Source: Rhodoferax sediminis (lineage in GTDB: Bacteria > Pseudomonadota > Gammaproteobacteria > Burkholderiales > Burkholderiaceae_C). Taken from it: a stretch of 64,000 bases of DNA. Where the stretch lies: NCBI RefSeq assembly GCF_006970865.1, contig NZ_CP035503.1, positions 1,935,001 through 1,999,000 of the forward strand, written 5' to 3'. The position numbers were made by a program, and so were the translations under genes. Of this stretch, positions 58,969 through 64,000 are shown one piece after another (the first letter of the stretch is position 1; every line of letters starts with the position of its first letter). The notes beneath the pieces were generated by a model. The model made no database searches and was not told the origin of the DNA. It worked only from the letters and a program-made list of their open reading frames with translations.

Positions 58969-60612
58969 TTAACGAGTCCGGCTGGCAACCACGGTATCGC
59001 GTGACGCCCGCTGAGGGGCCGACTTGGCAACCCGCTGGGCCGATTTGGCGGGTGCGCGTGCCGCAGTTTTGACACCCGAAGGCCGGCTGTGTGCACTTGC
59101 CACCACCTTGGCTCCGGGGCGCGCGCGTGTGCTGGCCACGGCCACGGACGTCTTGCCGCCGGAGCGCGTGCGCGCATGGGCCGTCAAGGTGCCCGCCGGC
59201 CGTGCCTTCATCGGCAAATACACCACCAGGTGTTGCCCCGCCTTGAGCGGCGCGGAGGCGCTCATCCGGTTCCAGCCGGCCACGCTGGCCGCGCTCTGGC
59301 CATAGCGCCCCGCGAGCGCCGCCAGGGTGTCGCCCCGGCGTGCCTTGACCAGGGTGCGATGCAGTGTGATGGGCGGCGGCTCCGGCGCCAGGGCCAGCTG
59401 GCCATTGTCGGCAACGTGTTCCGTCACGTCGTCCTCGACGCGCTCCGAGCGCGGCACCAGCAGCGTGGAGCCGACCTTGATCATCATCTTGGGCGGGATG
59501 TGGTTGATGCTGCGGAACTCGCTCTCGTCCATGCCGGCGCGCCTGGCCGCCTCCGACGCCTTCATGGTGGTGGATGTGGTCCAGGCGGTCCAGCTCGCCA
59601 GCTGACCGGAGCTGTAGGCCTGCAGGTTGCGTTTGAAGATGGCGGCATTGTCCCAGGGCAGCAAAATCTGCGGCGTGCCCGCGGCCAGAATGACAGGCCG
59701 GTTGGCAGAAGGATTCAGCGCCTTGAAGTCTTCGACCCGGACCTCGGCGAGCCTGGCGGCCAGCGTCACGTCGATATCGCGCGCGATGTCGACCTTCTGG
59801 AAGTATGGGTGGTTGCCGATATCGGGCAGCGACGTATTGAACTTTTGCGGATCGGCCACGATGTCCTTGAGTGCCTGCAGTTTGGGCACGTACAGGCGCG
59901 TCTCCATCGGCATGCTGAGATCCGAGTAGCTGGTGCCCAGGCCGGCATTCTGGTTTTTGGCGATGGCGCGCGCCACGTTGCCTTCGCCCCAGTTATAGGC
60001 CGCCAGCGCGAGTTGCCAGTCGCCGAACATGTCGTGCAGCTTTTGCAGGTAGTCCAGCGCGGCCCGGGTCGAGGCCAGCACGTCGCGGCGATCGTCGCGG
60101 AACACGTTTTGCTTGAGCTCGAAGTGCTTGCCCGTGGCGGGCATGAATTGCCACATGCCGGCAGCCTTGGCGCTGGAGACCGCCTGCGGGTTGAAGGCGC
60201 TCTCGACGAAGGGCAGCAGCGCCAGTTCGGACGGCATGTTGCGCCGCTCGAGTTCTTCGACGATGTGGAACATGTACTTGCGCGAGCGCTCGGTCATGCG
60301 CAGGATGTAGTCGGGCCGGGCGGCGTAGTACTGCTCGCGCTCGTGCACCATGTCATTGTCGAGGTTGGGCATCGCAAAACCGCGCCGGATGCGCTCCCAC
60401 AAGTCAGCCGGCGGCTGGAGTTGCGCGACCGCCCGGGAGGCGGCCTGTGCCGCCGTGATGGGCTGCAAAGCGCCAGCATCGCGAGATGCTGCGCTGGAAG
60501 TGGATAAGCCGGTGGCGGGGTCGATGGAGGATGAGGAGGATGTGGTGGTGGTGCTGGCACAACCGGTGAGCCAGAGCAGGCCGGTGATGCACAGAATTTG
60601 AATGAGTTTCAT
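58969..60612 (-). CDS. mltD: Membrane-bound lytic murein transglycosylase D
   Basis: Cleaves peptidoglycan glycan strands to 1,6-anhydro ends. A 547-residue lipoprotein: signal MKLIQILCITGLLWLTGCAS with lipobox LTGC, then a Ser/Thr-rich linker, and the SLT domain (LALLPFVESAFNPQAVSSAK with the catalytic Glu, AAGMWQFMPATG, LALAAYNWGEGNV). Two LysM-like repeats follow (MKASEAARRAGMDESEFRSIN, then KARRGDTLAALAGRYGQSAA), and a long Arg/Ala/Ser-rich basic tail ends the protein. It lies just downstream of a decayed gloB. Confidence 0.92.
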   Translation of the reverse strand: MKLIQILCITGLLWLTGCASTTTTSSSSSIDPATGLSTSSAASRDAGALQPITAAQAASRAVAQLQPPADLWERIRRGFAMPNLDNDMVHEREQYYAARPDYILRMTERSRKYMFHIVEELERRNMPSELALLPFVESAFNPQAVSSAKAAGMWQFMPATGKHFELKQNVFRDDRRDVLASTRAALDYLQKLHDMFGDWQLALAAYNWGEGNVARAIAKNQNAGLGTSYSDLSMPMETRLYVPKLQALKDIVADPQKFNTSLPDIGNHPYFQKVDIARDIDVTLAARLAEVRVEDFKALNPSANRPVILAAGTPQILLPWDNAAIFKRNLQAYSSGQLASWTAWTTSTTMKASEAARRAGMDESEFRSINHIPPKMMIKVGSTLLVPRSERVEDDVTEHVADNGQLALAPEPPPITLHRTLVKARRGDTLAALAGRYGQSAASVAGWNRMSASAPLKAGQHLVVYLPMKARPAGTLTAHARTRSGGKTSVAVASTRARPGAKVVASAHSRPSGVKTAARAPAKSAQRVAKSAPQRASRDTVVASRTR

Positions 60613-60872
60613 CGGAGCGGGGTTTCCCATGGTCGAGGAGCGGCAAACACGGGCACCGGGTAGCCCGTGATGGCGCGAGGCACGCCCGGTCGCGGCCGGG
60701 GTGATGATGGGTGACTAGAATCGCAACCAGCCGCAAGTGGTCTCGCTGCAGGATGCCGGGCACAAGCCGCATCGTCGGTGCGCCGCCGCGGGCCGACAAC
60801 CGTTGCCCGATCCTGATCAGGCATCATTGGCAGGGCAGTGTCGATGGCGGCAGGCAGCGGCGTTAACTTCAT
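60609..60872 (-). pseudogene. gloB: Hydroxyacylglutathione hydrolase remnant
   Basis: Remains of glyoxalase II. From an ATG at 60872 the frame reads MKLTPLPAAIDTALPMMPDQ then DRATVVGPRR, matching the first ~30 residues of GloB. The middle is in another frame (QRDHLRLVAILVTHHHPGRD), where the metal motif THHHxDH has become THHHPGR. The first frame resumes with ITGYPVPVFAAPRPW and stops at 60609, running into mltD. The remaining ~170 residues are gone. GloB normally lies between mltD and the methyltransferase in this gene order, which supports the call. Confidence 0.82.
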
Positions 60873-61673
60873 GAGTGGGCACATTATAAGTTTGCACGAG
60901 TGGTTTGAAACCCCCCCGGCCGTTATTTGCTGGCGTGGGAGCGCGCGCAATTCGACCGCACGGTGGCCGACATCTTCGGCTACCACGCCCTGCAACTTGG
61001 TTTGCCCGAGCTCGACGCACTGCAGGCCAACCGCATGCCGCACCGCTGGCTGGCCACCGGCGAACCTGTGGCGGCGGCCGGCGGTGCTGCCCCGGCGCCG
61101 CATCGGGCGGCCCTGATCACCGACTTTGCGGCCCTGCCGTTTGCGGAAAACAGCCTGGACCTGGTGGTGCTGCCGCATGCGCTGGAGCTGGGCGCCGACC
61201 CGCACGCCACGCTGCGCGAAGTCGGGCGCGTGCTGGTGCCCGAAGGCCGGGTCGTGATCAGTGGCCTGAACCCGGCCAGCCTGTGGGGCCTGCGCCAGCG
61301 CCGTGCGCAGGTGTATCAGCGGCTGGGTTGGGGGGCGCCGTTTTTGCCCACTGCCGGCGAGTTCATCGGCTACTGGCGTTTGCGCGACTGGCTGCGCCTG
61401 CTCAACTTCGAGGTCGAGGCCGGCGACTTTGGCTGCTATCGGCCGGCCGTGCGCAGCGAGAAATGGCTGGGCCGGTTCGAGTGGATGGATTGGGCCGGCG
61501 ATCACTGGTGGCCTATATTCGGGGCGGTTTATTTTCTGGTGGCGGTCAAGCGGGTACATGGCATGAGGCTGCTGAGCCCCGCCTGGAAGGCCCCCCGAGG
61601 CGTTGCCTCTGCTCCTGTGTCAATAGCTAACCGCGCAGGTAAGACAAGGGCTCAGAGCCGCAATAACCAATAA
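60871..61673 (+). pseudogene. SAM-dependent methyltransferase with one-base frameshift in a C tract
   Basis: Class I methyltransferase (UbiE/type-11 like). The intact frame from 60927 gives RTVADIFGYHALQLGLPELD, ALITDFAALPFAENSLDLVV and EVGRVLVPEGRVVISGLNP. The family N-terminus is in another frame just upstream: ATG 60871 gives MSGHIISLHEWFETPP, then a run of seven C (60911-60917) shifts the frame; eight C would restore ETPPGRYLLAWERAQFD. Either a mutation, a phase-variable tract or a read error. A TTG at 60927 could start a shortened protein. Its last codons (from about 61620) overlap a relic of the dispersed repeat. Confidence 0.72.
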
Positions 61674-61685
61674 TCGAGCGTCGTA

Positions 61686-62135
61686 TTGAATCACGTTGAA
61701 ATTTATACCGATGGCGCCTGCAAAGGCAACCCCGGGCCTGGCGGCTGGGGCGTGTGGCTGAAATCGGGCAGCACCGAGAAAGAGCTGTTTGACGGAGAGC
61801 TGGACACCACCAACAATCGCATGGAACTCACGGCCGTGATCGAGGCGCTTGCCGCGCTCAAGCGGCCCTGCCGCGTCACGCTGTACCTGGACAGCGAATA
61901 CGTGCGCAAGGGCATCACCGAGTGGATTGCGGGCTGGAAGGCGCGCGGCTGGCGCACCGCCGCCAGGCAGCCCGTGAAAAACGTCGATCTATGGCAGCGG
62001 CTGGACGCCCTCGTGTCGGGCGCGGGCCATGCGATCGAGTGGCGCTGGGTGAGGGGCCATGCGGGCGATCCCGGCAACGAGCGCGCCGATGCGCTGGCGA
62101 ACCGCGGCGTGGAGCGCGCACTGGGCCGGCGTTAG
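61686..62135 (+). CDS. rnhA: Ribonuclease HI
   Basis: Degrades the RNA of RNA-DNA hybrids. 149 residues with the four acidic catalytic residues in the usual places: Asp9 ([13 protein letters not shown]), Glu47 (NNRMELTAV), Asp69 (TLYLDSEYV) and Asp134 ([11 protein letters not shown]). The start is a TTG at 61686; no in-frame ATG precedes the conserved N-terminus. It follows the methyltransferase gene by 12 bases, a common order. Confidence 0.95.
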   Translation: MNHVEIYTDGACKGNPGPGGWGVWLKSGSTEKELFDGELDTTNNRMELTAVIEALAALKRPCRVTLYLDSEYVRKGITEWIAGWKARGWRTAARQPVKNVDLWQRLDALVSGAGHAIEWRWVRGHAGDPGNERADALANRGVERALGRR

Positions 62136-62149
62136 GTAAGAAAAGTGGT

Positions 62150-63415
62150 CTAGATGACGCCGTCGAACATCATCACGTCGACGGCATCGCCCGCGGCCAC
62201 GTTGCCCTGCGCGTGGTGCAGCACGATCAGGCCATTGGCCTGCACCATGGAGCTCAGCACGCCCGAGCCCTGGTTGCCGGTGGTGCGGACCTGCAGCGAA
62301 CCGTCTGGCGCGGTGCTCACGATACCGCGCTGGTACTCGGTGCGCCCGGGTTTCTTGCGGATCGCCTCCGCGCTGCGCGCCTTGAGCAGCGGCGGTGCAT
62401 CGGCCGTGCAGCCCATCATGCGCAGCAGGGCGGGGCGCACGAAAGCGAGAAAAGTCACCATCACGGCCACCGGGTTGCCGGGCAGGCCGAAGAGGACTGA
62501 TTTGTCAATGCGGCCCACCGCCATGGGCCGACCCGGCCGCATGGCGATGCGCCAGAACGCCACATCGCCGAGCTTTTTCATCATGGCGCGGGTGTAGTCG
62601 GCCTCGCCCACGCTCACGCCCCCGCTGGTGATGATGGCGTCGGCCTGCCGCGCCGCCTGCGTGAACGCGGCTTCCAGCAGCGCCGGATCGTCGCGCACCA
62701 CGCCCAGGTCGATCACCTCGCAGCCCATGCGCGAGAGCAGGCCGAACACCGTGTAGCGGTTGCTGTCGTACACAGCGCCTTCGCGCGGCGCCTCGCCCAG
62801 GCTCAAAATCTCGTCGCCGGTGGAAAAATAGGCGACGCGCAGCCGTCGATAGACCGGCACGGTTTTGATGCCCAAACTGGCCACCAGTCCAAGCGCAGCG
62901 GGCGCAAGAAGCTCACCTTTTTGTAGCGCCGGCTGGCCCTGCAGCAGATCTTCGCCCTTGAAGCGGCGGTTGTCACCGGGCCCAAGCAGCCCGGGCGGGA
63001 TGGAGATGCGGTCTCCTTCGATCTGCGCAAATTCCTGCGGCACCACCGTATCGAGTCCGGTCGGCAGGATGGCGCCGGTCATGATCTTCAGACACTCGCC
63101 CGCCTTCACGCGGCCCTGCCAGGCCTTGCCGGCCAGGGCCGTGCCCACGACGGTCAAAACCAGTGGCGCGTCGGCCGACAACTGGGCACCGTCGAAGGCA
63201 TAGCCGTCCATGGCCGAGTTGTCGTGTGGCGGCACGCTGACGGGAGAGATCACGTCGCGCGCCAGCACCCGGCCCAGCGCGTCAAAAATGCCGACTTCCT
63301 CAAGCTCCGCGACGGGCTCGACCAGGCGCGCGAGAAACTGATTGACGTCGGCAGAGGTCAAGGCCTGCGGGTCATAGCCCTGCAGCTCGGCGGCGATCTG
63401 CGCCAGCGTTTTCAT
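62150..63415 (-). CDS. moeA: Molybdopterin molybdotransferase MoeA
   Basis: Inserts molybdate into adenylylated molybdopterin. 421 residues. Recognisable parts: [38 protein letters not shown], the MPT-binding GDEIL/SNRYT region ([29 protein letters not shown]), and [15 protein letters not shown] with [17 protein letters not shown] sequence and [10 protein letters not shown]. The ATG overlaps the mobA stop by four bases (ATGA), so the two are translated together. Confidence 0.95.
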   Translation of the reverse strand: MKTLAQIAAELQGYDPQALTSADVNQFLARLVEPVAELEEVGIFDALGRVLARDVISPVSVPPHDNSAMDGYAFDGAQLSADAPLVLTVVGTALAGKAWQGRVKAGECLKIMTGAILPTGLDTVVPQEFAQIEGDRISIPPGLLGPGDNRRFKGEDLLQGQPALQKGELLAPAALGLVASLGIKTVPVYRRLRVAYFSTGDEILSLGEAPREGAVYDSNRYTVFGLLSRMGCEVIDLGVVRDDPALLEAAFTQAARQADAIITSGGVSVGEADYTRAMMKKLGDVAFWRIAMRPGRPMAVGRIDKSVLFGLPGNPVAVMVTFLAFVRPALLRMMGCTADAPPLLKARSAEAIRKKPGRTEYQRGIVSTAPDGSLQVRTTGNQGSGVLSSMVQANGLIVLHHAQGNVAAGDAVDVMMFDGVI

Positions 63416-64000
63416 GATTTTTCTAATGAATGCAGCTCGGCCAGTGTGTTGGCGTTGAAGAAGGCCCGCGCATCGTCATGGGGTCCATCGAACGGCACGA
63501 CCACGGTCTTGTGCTGCGCGGTCCAGGCGTCGATCTTTCGTCCGCCGCCATGGGTGAACCGCACCAGGCTCTCCAGCAGCGTCACGCGCAGCAGGCAAAA
63601 GACCGGCTGGGTGCGAACCGCGGCAGGCGGGGCGCCGTCGCGGCCGGCCGCCATCGCAATCTCGGCATCCTCGCGCTCCAGGGCGTCCGCCAGCCGCGCC
63701 ACCATGTCCAGTGGAAACAGGGGTGTGTCGCAGGGCACCGTGACCATGTAGGGCGTTTCGCAGCGCTCCAGGCCGGTCAAAAACCCGGCCAGCGGCCCGG
63801 GGTAGTCCGCCAGCACATCGGGCCACACGGGCGTGCCGAACGACTCGTAGGCGGCGAGGTTGCGGTTGGCGTTGATCATCATGTGGCCGGTCTGCATTTG
63901 CAGCCGCATCAGGGTGTGCAGCGCCAGCGGCATGCCGTTGAAGTTTTGCAGGCCCTTGTCCACGCCGCCCATGCGCGAGCCGCGCCCGCCTGCCAAAACA
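63412..64000 (-). CDS. mobA: Molybdenum cofactor guanylyltransferase (5' end outside window)
   Basis: Adds GMP to molybdenum cofactor to form the bis-MGD form. Visible ~195 residues start inside the nucleotide loop [17 protein letters not shown]; the first few residues before it lie beyond base 64000. Other MobA motifs: [13 protein letters not shown] and [11 protein letters not shown]. The stop overlaps the moeA start. Confidence 0.94.
   Translation of the reverse strand, partial: VLAGGRGSRMGGVDKGLQNFNGMPLALHTLMRLQMQTGHMMINANRNLAAYESFGTPVWPDVLADYPGPLAGFLTGLERCETPYMVTVPCDTPLFPLDMVARLADALEREDAEIAMAAGRDGAPPAAVRTQPVFCLLRVTLLESLVRFTHGGGRKIDAWTAQHKTVVVPFDGPHDDARAFFNANTLAELHSLEKS

Overview
The window looks like chromosomal DNA of a betaproteobacterium in the Burkholderiales, most likely family Comamonadaceae (Polaromonas/Rhodoferax/Variovorax-like). 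This is judged from GC-rich coding sequence, gene order (carAB-greA, yhbY/rlmE-ftsH-folP-glmM, ppk-ppx-pst-phoU-phoBR, rpmE2-rho-trxA, dnaX-ybaB-recR) and protein character. It is recognition from the sequence, not a database result. I see no rRNA, tRNA, CRISPR array, prophage or intact insertion sequence.

Layout. 1-4.9 kb: end of carA, carB, greA (with an attenuator-like leader) and a small membrane protein. 4.9-7.1 kb: a Kdo hydroxylase facing a glycosyltransferase-like gene, then yhbY. 7.1-12.2 kb: rlmE, ftsH, folP, glmM. 12.2-13.6 kb: a small islet of two unknown genes in AT-richer DNA. 13.6-15.9 kb: an acetyltransferase, an exported barrel-like protein and a hydroxyisobutyrate-dehydrogenase-like gene. 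16.0-30.5 kb: a phosphate block with phoX (broken by one in-frame TGA), an olsB-like gene, ppk, sixA, ppx, pstSCAB, phoU, phoB and phoR, with two good Pho boxes. 30.4-35.8 kb, minus strand: MATE exporter, membrane glycosyltransferase, rpmE2, rho, trxA. 35.9-43.1 kb: an AddB/AddA-type helicase-nuclease pair and a flavoprotein. 43.1-46.8 kb: a second AT-richer islet with lipoproteins, an orphan BrnA-like antitoxin, an MliC-like inhibitor and an orphan TAXI-type binding protein. 46.8-52.4 kb: a GIY-YIG-like protein, a three-gene redox/transport operon, a GDSL lipoprotein and an OmpW. 52.5-56 kb: a cytochrome b561 remnant and dnaX-ybaB-recR. 56-59 kb: an ABC importer. 59-64 kb: mltD, a decayed gloB, a methyltransferase with a one-base frameshift, rnhA, moeA and the edge of mobA.

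How it works together. The central 14 kb reads as one phosphate-economy unit: uptake (Pst), sensing (PhoU/PhoR/PhoB), polyphosphate making and breaking (Ppk, Ppx), phosphate scavenging (PhoX) and a probable phosphorus-free lipid step (OlsB-like). Four loci show fresh or advanced decay (phoX, cytochrome b561, gloB, the methyltransferase). Several genes carry what look like decayed copies of one ~50-60 bp interspersed element, mostly kept in frame. The most interesting points are the greA leader, the in-gene repeat family, the broken phoX within a Pho block, the decayed gloB, and the palindrome in front of a ribbon-helix-helix-like gene.
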